In this document: positions 25,670 to 34,847 of the stretch, in pieces | Numbering within the stretch: the first letter of the stretch is position 1 | How the letters are laid out: each line of letters starts with the position of its first letter | Assembly: GCA_016200895.1 (NCBI GenBank) | Contig: JACQDX010000049.1 | Span: 1 to 53,389 of the forward strand | DNA: 53,389 nucleotides | DNA from: Burkholderiales bacterium | GTDB taxonomy: Bacteria > Pseudomonadota > Gammaproteobacteria > Burkholderiales > Burkholderiaceae_D | Direction of reading: 5' to 3' | Notes under the pieces: model-generated | The model's database searches: none | The model's input: the letters and a program-made list of their open reading frames with translations, nothing else | Told to the model about the DNA's origin: nothing | Made by a program: the position numbers and the translations under genes

Positions 25670-27502
25670 ATGAACAGCCCTGTTAGCCCTTCCGCCATCA
25701 CCTCCCCTATTCCTGCCCGCTTGGTGCAATTGCGTGCTGCCATGCAGGCACAGGGGCTGGATGCTTATATCGTTCCATCTTCCGATCCGCATCTGTCCGA
25801 ATATTTGCCTGACCGCTGGCAGGGCCGCAGCTATTTCTCGGGCTTTACCGGCTCGGTAGGCACATTGATCGTTACGGCAGATTTCGCTGGCCTGTGGGTA
25901 GATAGCCGTTACTGGAGCTCAGCAGAGGTAGAACTGGCACCGACAGGTATCAAGATGATGAAAATCGCCTCAGCCGCAGCTACGCTCTACATAGACTGGC
26001 TGGCCAGCAATCTGCAGCCTGGGCAAACGGTGGGCGTAGATGGCGCAGTATTGGGGTTGGCAACTGCCAGGGCACTGGAACAGGCACTGCAAAGCAAGGG
26101 CATCACATTCAATACCAGCCACGATCTTTTGGATAAGGTGTGGAACGAACGCCCCAGCTTGCCGCAGGCCGCCATCTATGAACATGCGGCACCATATGCG
26201 GTAGTTGCCCGCGCCGACAAACTGGCGATGATACGTGAGCAGATGCGCAGCAAAAACGCTGACTGGCACTTTGTTTCTACTGTCGATGATCTGGCCTGGA
26301 TTTTCAATTTGCGCGGCGCTGATGTCAGCTATAACCCAGTATTTGTCGGCCATGCCCTGATCAGCCAAACTGAAGCAAAGCTGTTTGTATCAAATGGCAA
26401 AGTGTCAGCAGAACTGGCAGCGGTATTGGCAAAAGATGGTGTCAGGCTGGCAGACTATAGCGAAGCTGCGTCCACACTGGCGACCCTGCCTGCCGATAGC
26501 AGCATCATGATAGACCCGCGCAGAATTACTTACGGCTTCCGTCAGAGCATACCCGCAACGGTTAAAGTTATCGAAGCCATCAACCCGTCTGTATTTGCCA
26601 AATCCCGCAAAACTGGAGAAGAAGCGCAATTCGTTCGTGAAGCCATGGAGCAGGATGGTGCAGCGCTGTGTGAATTCTTTAGCTGGCTGGAAGGCGCGCT
26701 TGGCAAGCAGCGCATCACCGAGCTGACCATTGACGAAGAAATCTGCGCTGCCCGTGCGCGCCAGCCTCAATTTGTTTCGCCCAGTTTTAATACCATCGCT
26801 GGTTTCAATGCCAACGGTGCCATGCCCCATTATCGTGCCACGCAGGAATCACATTCCGTCATTGAAGGTAATGGCCTGCTGCTCATCGACTCCGGTGGTC
26901 AATACCTGAATGGCACGACGGACATCACCCGCGTCGTTCCCATGGGCCAGGTATCAGAAGCGCAAAAGCGTGACTTCACCCTTGTCTTGAAGGGCATGAT
27001 CAATCTCTCGCAAATGCGTTATCCGCGCGGCACCTTATCGCCTATGCTCGACACCGTGGCACGTGCCCCTATCTGGGCCGATGGTATCAACTACGGCCAT
27101 GGCACTGGTCACGGCGTTGGCTATTTCCTGAATGTGCATGAAGGCCCGCAAAGTATCTCCAGCACGGTGGCAGAAGCCCACATGGCGATGGAACCCGGCA
27201 TGATTACCTCTAACGAGCCAGGCATTTATCGTCCTGGCAAATGGGGCGTCAGGATAGAAAACCTGCTGCTGAACGTGCCAGCGATGCAAACCGAATTTGG
27301 CGAATATCTTGAATTTGAAACCCTGACACTCTGTCCTATAGACACACGCTGCATCACAGTAGATTTATTGCGTGAAGATGAAATCAAATGGCTCAATGAT
27401 TATCATGCTATGGTCTTGCAACGTCTGTCGCCACGAGTCAGTGGTGCCGCGCTGGAATGGCTGAAGGAAAGAACCAAACCTCTGCTGCGCTCTGCCAGTT
27501 GA
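25670..27502 (+). CDS. Xaa-Pro aminopeptidase, M24 family, three-domain type
   Basis: A 610-residue cytosolic metallopeptidase that removes N-terminal residues preceding proline. Two creatinase-like N-terminal domains (LRAAMQAQGLDAYIVPSSDPHLSEY... up to about 320) precede the pita-bread catalytic domain. Metal and catalytic residues are in LLIDSGGQYLNGTTDITRVV (Asp), GHGTGHGVGYFLNVHEGP (His, about 476-492) and MEPGMITSNEPGIYRPGKWG with NLLLNV (Glu). The length and three-domain layout match the eukaryote-like aminopeptidase P1 branch rather than E. coli PepP. ATG 25670 lies about 175 bases after the GNAT gene. Confidence 0.95.
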   Translation: MNSPVSPSAITSPIPARLVQLRAAMQAQGLDAYIVPSSDPHLSEYLPDRWQGRSYFSGFTGSVGTLIVTADFAGLWVDSRYWSSAEVELAPTGIKMMKIASAAATLYIDWLASNLQPGQTVGVDGAVLGLATARALEQALQSKGITFNTSHDLLDKVWNERPSLPQAAIYEHAAPYAVVARADKLAMIREQMRSKNADWHFVSTVDDLAWIFNLRGADVSYNPVFVGHALISQTEAKLFVSNGKVSAELAAVLAKDGVRLADYSEAASTLATLPADSSIMIDPRRITYGFRQSIPATVKVIEAINPSVFAKSRKTGEEAQFVREAMEQDGAALCEFFSWLEGALGKQRITELTIDEEICAARARQPQFVSPSFNTIAGFNANGAMPHYRATQESHSVIEGNGLLLIDSGGQYLNGTTDITRVVPMGQVSEAQKRDFTLVLKGMINLSQMRYPRGTLSPMLDTVARAPIWADGINYGHGTGHGVGYFLNVHEGPQSISSTVAEAHMAMEPGMITSNEPGIYRPGKWGVRIENLLLNVPAMQTEFGEYLEFETLTLCPIDTRCITVDLLREDEIKWLNDYHAMVLQRLSPRVSGAALEWLKERTKPLLRSAS

Positions 27503-27574
27503 TCAACTCATAGTCCTGCTAGCCTATCGTCTCAACGATGGGTGATTATCAATTTCAATGTGAAGAGGCAAGCA

Positions 27575-27814
27575 ATGGAAGACAGCAAACTTTTGCAGGG
27601 CAGGAATTTTCATAATATGGATTTGACTGGCTCAAATTTCGGTGAAGTGCAACTGCGCGGCAGTAATTTCCGCAGTGTTGACATGGAAGCTTGCCGCTTC
27701 GCCGATGTTTCATTCAAGAACGTGCTTATAGAAAGCAGCGAGCTGAGCGGCATGAAGATCAATGGCATTCTGGTCTCTGAGCTGCTACATGTGTATCAGC
27801 AAAGTAAAAAATAA
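27575..27814 (+). CDS. Short pentapeptide-repeat protein
   Basis: A 79-residue protein with about six consecutive pentapeptide-type units (NFHNMDLTGSNFGEVQLRG, then SNFRSVDMEACRFADVSF), each with Leu/Phe at the centre, as in right-handed beta-helix proteins. ATG 27575 is chosen because AGAGG lies 8 bases upstream; the frame opens at 27542. Its role is unknown. Some larger members mimic DNA and bind gyrase, but this one is too short to infer that. It lies 72 bases after the aminopeptidase gene and is followed by a strong terminator. Confidence 0.8.
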   Translation: MEDSKLLQGRNFHNMDLTGSNFGEVQLRGSNFRSVDMEACRFADVSFKNVLIESSELSGMKINGILVSELLHVYQQSKK

Positions 27815-27842
27815 CAAAAGCCGCTGATGCGGCTTTTGTTAT
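27811..27842. terminator. Perfect 14-base-arm bidirectional terminator
   Basis: Arms ATAACAAAAGCCGC and GCGGCTTTTGTTAT surround TGAT, with T-runs in both directions. It separates the pentapeptide gene from the converging end of the pst-pho operon at phoR. Confidence 0.93.
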
Positions 27843-27872
27843 TTTGCAGTGACGTTCTTTATACGCGCACTT

Positions 27873-29165
27873 TTATACGCTGACTGCTGAACCAGGAAAC
27901 TGCACACAAAATTTACTGCCTACATCAGGAGTAGATTCAATCAGCAAATTAGCCTTGTGCCTGAGCAGCACATGCTTGACAATCGCCAGACCAAGGCCGG
28001 TACCCTGGGTTTCGCGTGAGCGGCTTTTATCGACGCGGTAAAAGCGTTCTGTCAGGCGCGAGATATGCTCAGCGCTGATGCCTATGCCATCATCCTGCAC
28101 GGCAAATTTAGGGCCATTCGCAGTATCTATCCAGCTGATTTTGATGTGACCATTCTCAGGTGTGTAGCGGATCGCATTTGTGATCAGATTGGTGAGCGCA
28201 CTGCGTATCTCATCATTACTGCCACGGATATCGGGGCCTGTGCATTCCAGCGTAATTTTGTGCTTGCCAGCAGACAGGGCATGTGCTTCTTGCAATATCT
28301 GCTCCAGCAGACCCAGCATACTGATACGCTCCGGGCGTGGTGGATAATCTACCGACTCCAGCCTGGTCAGGGTCAGCATGTCTTCCACCAGACGCTGCAT
28401 GCGCTCACCCTGCTCTGTCATCAGTTTCAGGTGCATATTGCGGGTATGGTTATCCAAGTCTTCCTGCATGGAAGCGATTTCCAGAAAGCCATTGATAACG
28501 GTCAGTGGAGTGCGCAATTCATGCGAAGCGTTGGCGATAAAGTCGCGCCGCATCATGTCTATGCGTTCTGATTCAGTCACATCATGGGTGACCAGAATCT
28601 GGCGCCGGTTTTCAAACGGGATGATGTGGGCAATCAGCTTGCGGTCGCGAAAAGACAGCGTCAGCGGCGTCTCGTAGCGACCGAGGATGATGTAATCCAT
28701 GAATTCAGGGCTACGTACCAGATTAGTCACGCGCATGCCCTTGTCCTGCGCATGGCTCAGGCCCAGATGGCTTTCTGCTGCCGGGTTGCACCACTCCAGA
28801 AACAATACGTCATCCATGATGACTACGCCATCCGGCAGCAGAGTCATGGCCTGGCGAAAACGCGCCAGCCACTCAGCCAGTTCGGCCTGGTTTTTTTCAT
28901 CATCACGGCGCAATTTATACAGGCGTGAAAAAATATCGGTCCAGGCACCCCAGCCATCGGGCAAGCGTGAACTGTTAGGGTTATCCAGCCAGTCAGCCAG
29001 CCGCTGTAAATAAAATAGCTGTACGCAAAACAGGGTGACCATACCGATCAAGCCCAATACCAAACCAGTTATAGGGCCCCACAAATAGATAGCAGATGCG
29101 GCCCCCATGAGAACCAGGAAGATGCGTACAAATGCAGAAATCCAGAAAATAAGACGTGGAGACAT
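27873..29165 (-). CDS. phoR: Phosphate regulon sensor histidine kinase
   Basis: A 430-residue inner-membrane kinase that phosphorylates PhoB when phosphate is scarce. Two N-terminal membrane helices (about 3-50) are followed by a PAS domain about 90-190 (MTLLPDGVVIMDD, CNPAAESHLGL). Kinase motifs are H-box ASHELRTPLTVINGF, N-box NLITNAIRYTPENG, G1 QDDGIGIS and G2 GTGLGLAIVKHVL. ATG 29165 is chosen for AGGA 8 bases upstream and because MSPRLIFWI aligns with PhoR starts; the longer frame to 29267 would read through a hairpin. It is the last gene of the pst-pho operon. Confidence 0.95.
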   Translation of the reverse strand: MSPRLIFWISAFVRIFLVLMGAASAIYLWGPITGLVLGLIGMVTLFCVQLFYLQRLADWLDNPNSSRLPDGWGAWTDIFSRLYKLRRDDEKNQAELAEWLARFRQAMTLLPDGVVIMDDVLFLEWCNPAAESHLGLSHAQDKGMRVTNLVRSPEFMDYIILGRYETPLTLSFRDRKLIAHIIPFENRRQILVTHDVTESERIDMMRRDFIANASHELRTPLTVINGFLEIASMQEDLDNHTRNMHLKLMTEQGERMQRLVEDMLTLTRLESVDYPPRPERISMLGLLEQILQEAHALSAGKHKITLECTGPDIRGSNDEIRSALTNLITNAIRYTPENGHIKISWIDTANGPKFAVQDDGIGISAEHISRLTERFYRVDKSRSRETQGTGLGLAIVKHVLLRHKANLLIESTPDVGSKFCVQFPGSAVSV

Positions 29166-29222
29166 GTTGGGTCCTGAATATTGCTTAGAATGTAATTCTA
29201 TACGTTTTGCTGATGCCAGTGA

Positions 29223-29270
29223 GCAGTGTTGTGTAGCCATTTCCAAACAGGAATGGCTACACAACACTGC
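29223..29270. repeat. Long inverted repeat (hairpin) between phoB and phoR
   Basis: Arms of about 21 bases beginning GCAGTGTTGTGTAGCCATT (plus strand) and its complement ending AATGGCTACACAACACTGC surround a loop of about 8 bases; one extra T on one arm is the only irregularity. There is no T-run on the minus (coding) side, so it is not a standard terminator. It lies in the 147-base phoB-phoR gap. Confidence 0.88.
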
Positions 29271-29312
29271 ATAAAAGACTATGCAGTGAGTAGCATTACT
29301 GGAATTGTCGAT

Positions 29313-30002
29313 TTATTTTTCAGACAGCATGTAGCCAACGCTACGCACGGTCTTGATCAGGGACTCAGCATTCTTCAAGACTTTGCGCAAACGCAGGACA
29401 TGGACGTCTACCGTCCGCTCTTCGATGACGACATGGTCACCCCAGACTTTGTCGAGTAACTGGCTGCGTGAAAATACGCGCTCTGGATGTGCCATGAAGA
29501 ATTTCAGCAGTTTGTATTCAGCATGGCCAATATCAACCTTGCTGTCTTCTATCTTGACCGTGCAACTGACAGGATCAAGTACGACCGGGCCTGCAGTCAG
29601 GGCAGTCTGTGCATGCTCAGGGCTCTTGCGGCGTAGCAGCGCCTTGATCCTGGCTGTCAGTTCGCGCGGGGAGAAAGGCTTGGTGACATAATCATCGGCA
29701 CCATGGTCCAGGCCGGCGATCTTGTCTTCTTCCATGCTTTTTGCTGTCAGCATGATGACAGGGATTTCATTGAACTGGCGGTCTGAGCGTATCTTGGATA
29801 AAAGACGCAAACCACTCTGATCCGGCAACATCCAGTCCAGCAAAATCAATTGCGGCGTGCGGCGCTGCAAATACTCCCAAGCTTCAGCTGTCGTATTGAC
29901 TGCAAAAGTGTTCCAGCCTGCGGCACGCAGGGAAAAACTGACCAGTTCTACGATTGCCGGTTCATCTTCTACGATGAGTATTGTTGTGTCTGTAGCCATC
30001 AT
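29313..30002 (-). CDS. phoB: Phosphate regulon response regulator
   Basis: A 229-residue OmpR-class regulator. The receiver domain (1-120) has acidic residues in VEDEP, the phospho-acceptor Asp in LLDWMLPDQSG and switch Lys in VIMLTAKS. The C-terminal winged helix (about 130-229) has HAEYKLLKFFMAHPERVFSR and the recognition-helix region VIEERTVDVHVLRLRKVL. When phosphorylated by PhoR it binds PHO boxes, three of which are seen in this window. It lies 7 bases after phoU. Start is ATG 30002 or 29999. Confidence 0.97.
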   Translation of the reverse strand: MMATDTTILIVEDEPAIVELVSFSLRAAGWNTFAVNTTAEAWEYLQRRTPQLILLDWMLPDQSGLRLLSKIRSDRQFNEIPVIMLTAKSMEEDKIAGLDHGADDYVTKPFSPRELTARIKALLRRKSPEHAQTALTAGPVVLDPVSCTVKIEDSKVDIGHAEYKLLKFFMAHPERVFSRSQLLDKVWGDHVVIEERTVDVHVLRLRKVLKNAESLIKTVRSVGYMLSEK

Positions 30003-30008
30003 TAATAA

Positions 30009-30719
30009 TTAACTCTGTTGTTCCTGCTTGCTTGCTACATAGTCTGAATGACGGATATCCTTGCCTTCAACGATATAAATAGTATGTTCAGCAATATTTT
30101 TGGCATGGTCGCCAATACGCTCTATCGCCTTGGCTACCCACAGGGCATCCAGGGAAGATGATATCGTACTTGGGTCTTCCATCATGAAAGTAATCAGATT
30201 ACGCATGATGGAACGAAAATCATTGTCGATCAGCGCATCCTGTGCAATCAACTGCACCGCTTTGTTACCATCAAGGCGGGCAAAGGCATCCAGCGACTGG
30301 TGCAACATATCTGCCACACTGCTGGCCAGTACGCGCACGGTTTCATAACCACTGAACATGGGCACGCCACGTTTATTGGTCGCTGCGTCCCTGGAGATAC
30401 GGGCAATTTTAGTCGATTCATCACCGATGCGCTCAAGATCAGTGATGACCTTGCCTGTCGCCATGACAGTGCGCAAGTCGTTCGCTGCAGGCTGGCGCTT
30501 GACGATGAGGTGGCTGCACATATCGTCCAACGCCACTTCCAGACGGTTGACTTCGAGGTCAGACTGGATCACAGCTTCTGCCTGTACCGCATTACCGGTG
30601 CGGAAGCAAGACATGGCATCGTGAAAATGGCTTTCCACCAAGCCGCCCATCAACAAGACCTTGGAACGTATCGTCTCAAGATCCATATCATATTGTTTTG
30701 AAGAATGTACGCCTGTCAC
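30009..30719 (-). CDS. phoU: Phosphate-specific transport system accessory protein
   Basis: A 236-residue protein of two three-helix bundles with repeated metal-binding motifs (the E/D-rich IGDESTKIARI and RIGDHAKNIAEHTIYI). It links the PstSCAB transporter to PhoR and keeps the regulon off when phosphate is plentiful. GTG at 30719 is chosen, because AGGAG is 7 bases upstream and the length then fits the family; the frame is open to 30809. It lies between pstB and phoB in one operon. Confidence 0.94.
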   Translation of the reverse strand: MTGVHSSKQYDMDLETIRSKVLLMGGLVESHFHDAMSCFRTGNAVQAEAVIQSDLEVNRLEVALDDMCSHLIVKRQPAANDLRTVMATGKVITDLERIGDESTKIARISRDAATNKRGVPMFSGYETVRVLASSVADMLHQSLDAFARLDGNKAVQLIAQDALIDNDFRSIMRNLITFMMEDPSTISSSLDALWVAKAIERIGDHAKNIAEHTIYIVEGKDIRHSDYVASKQEQQS

Positions 30720-30821
30720 AGGTCTCTCCTGAATTCGCAATTGCAAAATGTAAACGTCGAAAGTATGTGCAGCAAGCCAGCCCATGCTTATATGGGCGGC
30801 CTGCACCAATACGCGCCGTTG

Positions 30822-31601
30822 TTAGCCGAAACGGCCAGTAATATAGTCTTGAGTTTCTTTCTTCACAGGGTTCATGAAGATATGGTCTGTCTCACCAAAT
30901 TCGACCAACTCACCCAGGTACATATAGGCAGTATAGTCAGAGCAACGCGCTGCCTGCTGCATATTGTGGGTGACGATAGCAATGGTGTATTCCTCTTTCA
31001 ACTCATTGATCAATTCTTCGATCTTGACTGTAGAGATAGGGTCGAGTGCTGAGGTTGGCTCGTCCAGCAACAAGACTTCCGGTTTCACGGAAACGCCACG
31101 GGCGATACACAGGCGTTGTTGCTGGCCACCAGACAAGCTCAGACCGCTCTTGTTGAGTTTGTCTTTTACTTCCGTCCAGATCGCAGCTTTTTTCAAGGCC
31201 CATTCAACACGCTCATCCATCTCGCCTTTGGACAGGTTTTCATACAAACGCACACCAAACGCTATATTGTCATACACCGACATAGGGAATGGTGTCGGCT
31301 TCTGGAACACCATGCCCACGCGGGCGCGTAACAGATTAATGTCCTGATCTGCATCCAGGATATTTTTACCGTTATAAATGATATTACCTTCAGCACGCTG
31401 ACCGGGATACAGGTCATACATGCGGTTCAGGGTACGCAGCAAAGTCGATTTACCGCAACCGGATGGACCGATGAAGGCAGTGACTTTTTTGTCGTAAATA
31501 TTCAGATTGATATCGCGCAGGCTGCGTGTTGCACCGTAAAAGAAATTCAGCCCGCTGATTTCGATTGCTTTTTTCTGTTGATTGTCTTGAGTAGTAGTCA
31601 T
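30822..31601 (-). CDS. pstB: Phosphate ABC transporter ATP-binding protein
   Basis: A 259-residue ATPase of the high-affinity phosphate importer. Walker [19 protein letters not shown]-loop [19 protein letters not shown], signature [15 protein letters not shown], Walker [13 protein letters not shown] and H-loop [11 protein letters not shown] are all intact. It ends YITGRFG, the standard PstB end. It lies 13 bases after pstA. Confidence 0.98.
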   Translation of the reverse strand: MTTTQDNQQKKAIEISGLNFFYGATRSLRDINLNIYDKKVTAFIGPSGCGKSTLLRTLNRMYDLYPGQRAEGNIIYNGKNILDADQDINLLRARVGMVFQKPTPFPMSVYDNIAFGVRLYENLSKGEMDERVEWALKKAAIWTEVKDKLNKSGLSLSGGQQQRLCIARGVSVKPEVLLLDEPTSALDPISTVKIEELINELKEEYTIAIVTHNMQQAARCSDYTAYMYLGELVEFGETDHIFMNPVKKETQDYITGRFG

Positions 31602-31614
31602 ATCGAGGCCAGTA

Positions 31615-32487
31615 TTAATGCTGTGTTTTTTGGTTAAACAAAGTACGCGATAAAATATTCAAACCGAGGACGCTGAAGGTAATCAGCAAAGCGCCACCCC
31701 AGGCCAGTTCACGCCAGTTGTCGTACGGGCTCATGGCAAACTGGTAAATCACCATCGGCAAGTTGGCCATAGGCTTGTTCATGTCGGCACTGAAGAACGA
31801 ATTGCTCAAAGCAGTGTGTAGCAAAGGTGCAGTCTCACCGGAGATACGTGCCACTGCCAGCAAAATTCCTGTCATGACACCTGCTTTGACGGCACGCAGG
31901 CGTATCAGCAAAGCTACTTTCCAGCGGGGTGCGCCAAGTGCAAATGCGGCTTCACGCAAACTGGTTGGAACAAGACCCAGCATATTATCGGTAGTACGCA
32001 CAACCACAGGAATAGCGATCAGGGAAATCGCTATACTGCCAGCCCAACCAGAAAAATGCTTGACGTTGGCGACATAAATCGCATACACAAACAGGCCGAT
32101 CACGATAGAAGGAGCAGACAACATGATGTCGGTCACAAAGCGAGTAACAAAACCAAACCAGCTTTTGTCACCATACTCAGCCAGATAAATACCTGCCAGA
32201 ACACCTATAGGCGTGGAAATTACCGTGGCACTGACAACCATCACAAAGCTGCCAAAGATCGCGTTCATCAAACCACCACCATCGCTACCAGGCGCAGGCG
32301 TTGATTCTGTGAACATGGCGATATTAACGGCACTCAATCCTTTGGTGACCAGGGTAAACAATATCCACATCAGGAAGAATATGCCCAGCGCCATGGCAAA
32401 TGACGACAAGCCTATTCCCAGTTTATGCGCCAGCAAACGACGGCGGTACACAGGATTGCTGGCAGATTGCATTGTTGAGCTTTCCAT
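31615..32487 (-). CDS. pstA: Phosphate ABC transporter permease
   Basis: A 290-residue inner-membrane permease with six membrane helices. The binding-protein-dependent loop is [30 protein letters not shown] around residue 190, where it docks Pst[20 protein letters not shown] is typical of PstA. The ATG shares one base with the pstC stop (TAATG), with AAGGA just upstream, so translation is coupled. Confidence 0.97.
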   Translation of the reverse strand: MESSTMQSASNPVYRRRLLAHKLGIGLSSFAMALGIFFLMWILFTLVTKGLSAVNIAMFTESTPAPGSDGGGLMNAIFGSFVMVVSATVISTPIGVLAGIYLAEYGDKSWFGFVTRFVTDIMLSAPSIVIGLFVYAIYVANVKHFSGWAGSIAISLIAIPVVVRTTDNMLGLVPTSLREAAFALGAPRWKVALLIRLRAVKAGVMTGILLAVARISGETAPLLHTALSNSFFSADMNKPMANLPMVIYQFAMSPYDNWRELAWGGALLITFSVLGLNILSRTLFNQKTQH

Positions 32488-33530
32488 TATTTGGTTCCTT
32501 CTTTTCTGGACAAGCCCAGCAACATCAATTTGGCAGCAGACAGGACAATGAAAGTGATCAGAAACAAAATCAGGGCAAGATAAAATAAAGAAGATGTGTG
32601 AAGGACCGTTTCTGCCTCTGCAAACTCATTCGCCAGAATTGAAGCAATACTATTACCGGCAGCAAACAGCGACCATGACAAATGATGCGAATTACCGATC
32701 ATGAAGGTAATGGCCATGGTTTCGCCAAGTGCGCGACCAAGACCCAGCATGACCCCACCCACTACACCTATTTTTGTATATGGCAGTACAATCTTGCGCA
32801 CTACCTCCCACTTGGTGCAGCCCAGGCCATAAGCAGATTCTTTGAGTACCGGCGGTACGACTTCAAACACGTCGCGCATGACCGATGAAATGAAAGGGAT
32901 GATCATGATCGCCAGAACCATACCGGCGGAAAGCATGCCTATGCCTATCATAGAGCCAGAAAACAGCACGCCTATCACAGGCATCTTGCCCAGCGTGGCG
33001 GCCAATGCTGGCTGTACATATTGCGAGAACAATGGTGCGAATACAAACAAGCCCCACATACCATAGATAATACTTGGCACACCGGCCAGCAATTCGATTG
33101 CCGTGCCTAATGGACGCTTGAGCCAGTTGGGGCAAATCTCGGTCAGGAACAGGGCTATGCCGAAACTGACAGGGAAGGCAATCAACAGGGCGATGAAGGA
33201 AGTCACCAGCGTGCCGACTATGGCGACCATGCCGCCAAATTTGTCATTGACCGGGTCCCATTCTATGGTCCAGATGAATGACAAACCAAATTCCTTGACT
33301 GCTGGAATCGCGCTCAGGAATAAAGAAATAATAATACCAACCAGCACCACCATCACAAGGGCGGCGAAAGTAAAGGTCAGTTTATGAAAAAAGAAATCTT
33401 GCCAACGCTGGCGGCGCATTACTGCAGCCATTTTCGCAAGGTCGATCTGACCGGCCTGCGGTAGTGCGTTATTAGCGGGTGGGATTGCAGTTGGTGCAGT
33501 CATGTTGACGGAGGACATTTGGGTAGTCAT
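32487..33530 (-). CDS. pstC: Phosphate ABC transporter permease
   Basis: A 347-residue partner permease. The N-terminal 45 residues are a cytosolic tail; membrane helices follow ([20 protein letters not shown] and others). Family marks are [21 protein letters not shown] and the ATPase-docking loop [25 protein letters not shown] 33530 is preferred to GTG 33545 (GGTGGA upstream). A strong hairpin lies between it and pstS, which may lower its expression relative to the binding protein. Confidence 0.96.
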   Translation of the reverse strand: MTTQMSSVNMTAPTAIPPANNALPQAGQIDLAKMAAVMRRQRWQDFFFHKLTFTFAALVMVVLVGIIISLFLSAIPAVKEFGLSFIWTIEWDPVNDKFGGMVAIVGTLVTSFIALLIAFPVSFGIALFLTEICPNWLKRPLGTAIELLAGVPSIIYGMWGLFVFAPLFSQYVQPALAATLGKMPVIGVLFSGSMIGIGMLSAGMVLAIMIIPFISSVMRDVFEVVPPVLKESAYGLGCTKWEVVRKIVLPYTKIGVVGGVMLGLGRALGETMAITFMIGNSHHLSWSLFAAGNSIASILANEFAEAETVLHTSSLFYLALILFLITFIVLSAAKLMLLGLSRKEGTK

Positions 33531-33549
33531 GGGTGTCTTTTCCACCGGA

Positions 33550-33577
33550 AGGTAATCCGGATAGTTCCGGATTACCT
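33550..33577 (-). repeat. Perfect 12-base-arm hairpin between pstS and pstC
   Basis: AGGTAATCCGGA and TCCGGATTACCT flank loop TAGT. No T-run follows on the minus strand, so it is a likely RNA-stabilising or processing hairpin rather than a terminator. A second smaller stem (GTTCA/TGAAC) lies next to it at about 33590-33604. Confidence 0.88.
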
Positions 33578-33619
33578 CGATCTGTTTAGTTCAATTTCTG
33601 AACAGGTTGAAACTTTTTA

Positions 33620-34663
33620 TTACCAGAGTGCTTTACCGGAAGCATCTTTGACTTTTGCTTTCCAGTTGTCTTCAATCAGTTTGACAACCGGTGCTGGCAA
33701 GGAAACATATTCAAGTTCAGCAGCCATTGCGCCACCGTTTTTAAATGCCCAGTCAAAGAATTTCAATACTTCTTTGCCTTTTTCAGCATCAGCCTGTGCT
33801 TTGTGCAACAGGATGAAAGAAGCACCAGTGATAGGCCAGGTGATTTTGCCAGGCTGGTTAGTCAATACCAGGTACATGCCTGGTGCTTTGCTCCAGTCAG
33901 CGCCAGCAGCAGCGGATTTGAAGTTTTCGTCATCTGGTTCAGCGAACTGGCCATCAGCATTTTTCAACAAGGTGTATGTCATCTTGTTTTTCTTCACATA
34001 TGCGTATTCAACATAGCCGATGGAATTTCTGATTTGCTTGACGCTGGAAGCCACGCCTTCATTACCCTTGCCACCTACACCGACTGGCCATTTGACTGCT
34101 GTGGAAGAACCAACAACCGTTTTAAATTCAGGACTGACTTTTGTCAGGTAATCTGTCCACAGGAAAGTAGTGCCAGAGCCATCGGAACGGTGAACAACAG
34201 TGATGTCTTCTGCAGGCAATTTCAAACCGGCGTTGATGGCTGCGATTTCTGGCGCATTCCATTTAGTGATCTTGCCCATGTAGATGGCTGCCAGTACTTC
34301 ACCTGTCATCTTCATTTTGCCCGCTGCGATACCGTCCAGATTAACCACAGGAACCACACCACCGATGATGGCCGGGAATTGCACCAGACCTTCAGTTTCC
34401 AGTTCTTCTGCCTTCAAAGGCATGTCAGAGGCACCGAAGTCCACTGTTTTTGCCTTGATTTGCTTGATACCGCCACCGGAGCCAATGGATTGATAGTTCA
34501 GACCGTTGCCACTGGCTTTTTTATAAGCTTCTGCCCATTTTGCATAAATTGGATATGGGAAAGTCGCGCCAGCGCCTGTAATATCGGCAGCATGAGCAGC
34601 GCCAAATGTGACAGCTACGCCAATTGCAGCGATGAGAGTTTTGACAACACGTTTGATTTGCAT
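33620..34663 (-). CDS. pstS: Phosphate ABC transporter periplasmic phosphate-binding protein
   Basis: A 347-residue protein that captures phosphate for PstCAB. Signal peptide about 1-24 (ending AAHAAD). Phosphate-contact segments are GAGATFPYPIYAKW, SIGSGGGIKQI, VDFGASDMPL and HRSDGSGTTFLWTDYL. ATG 34663 is chosen because GAGGTG lies just upstream; the frame opens two codons earlier with GTG. It is the first gene of the operon, behind a PHO box and TACAGT -10 element. Confidence 0.98.
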   Translation of the reverse strand: MQIKRVVKTLIAAIGVAVTFGAAHAADITGAGATFPYPIYAKWAEAYKKASGNGLNYQSIGSGGGIKQIKAKTVDFGASDMPLKAEELETEGLVQFPAIIGGVVPVVNLDGIAAGKMKMTGEVLAAIYMGKITKWNAPEIAAINAGLKLPAEDITVVHRSDGSGTTFLWTDYLTKVSPEFKTVVGSSTAVKWPVGVGGKGNEGVASSVKQIRNSIGYVEYAYVKKNKMTYTLLKNADGQFAEPDDENFKSAAAGADWSKAPGMYLVLTNQPGKITWPITGASFILLHKAQADAEKGKEVLKFFDWAFKNGGAMAAELEYVSLPAPVVKLIEDNWKAKVKDASGKALW

Positions 34664-34707
34664 GTTCACCTCAGAGTTAAATAACAGTATTCGGTACTAC
34701 GAGGCGC

Positions 34708-34741
34708 ACTGTACAAGCCAAATATGACAAGATTATGACTT
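34708..34741 (-). promoter_or_regulatory. PHO box and -10 element of pstS operon
   Basis: Reading the minus strand: AAGTCAT, AATC, TTGTCAT (34741 to 34724) match the two 7-base PhoB repeats of the consensus CTGTCAT-n4-CTGTCAY. Ten bases later comes TACAGT (34713-34708) as the -10. The first transcribed base would be near 34701. Confidence 0.82.
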
Positions 34742-34771
34742 GAAGCAAAGCCTGTGAAATAATTGTACTTG

Positions 34772-34816
34772 TTATCATTTTTATGTCATAAACTTGTCAT
34801 TTAAGACGTCTAGAAT
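34772..34816 (+). promoter_or_regulatory. PHO box and -10 element of ppk-sixA
   Basis: Three 7-base units spaced by 11 bases: TTATCAT (34772), ATGTCAT (34783), TTGTCAT (34794-34800). Ten bases on lies TAGAAT (34811-34816). Geometry equals the divergent pstS promoter. Transcription should start near 34823, which decides against the longest ppk frame. Confidence 0.82.
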
Positions 34817-34847
34817 GTTTGCGTATATATATGACGGCCTTTATGAC

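Noticed and set aside
33803..34684. 293-codon frame opposite pstS
   Set aside because: It is antisense to the well-supported pstS and covers its start region.
34794..34847. Longest ppk frame starting with TTG
   Set aside because: The start lies inside the PHO box and upstream of the -10 element, so it would not be transcribed.
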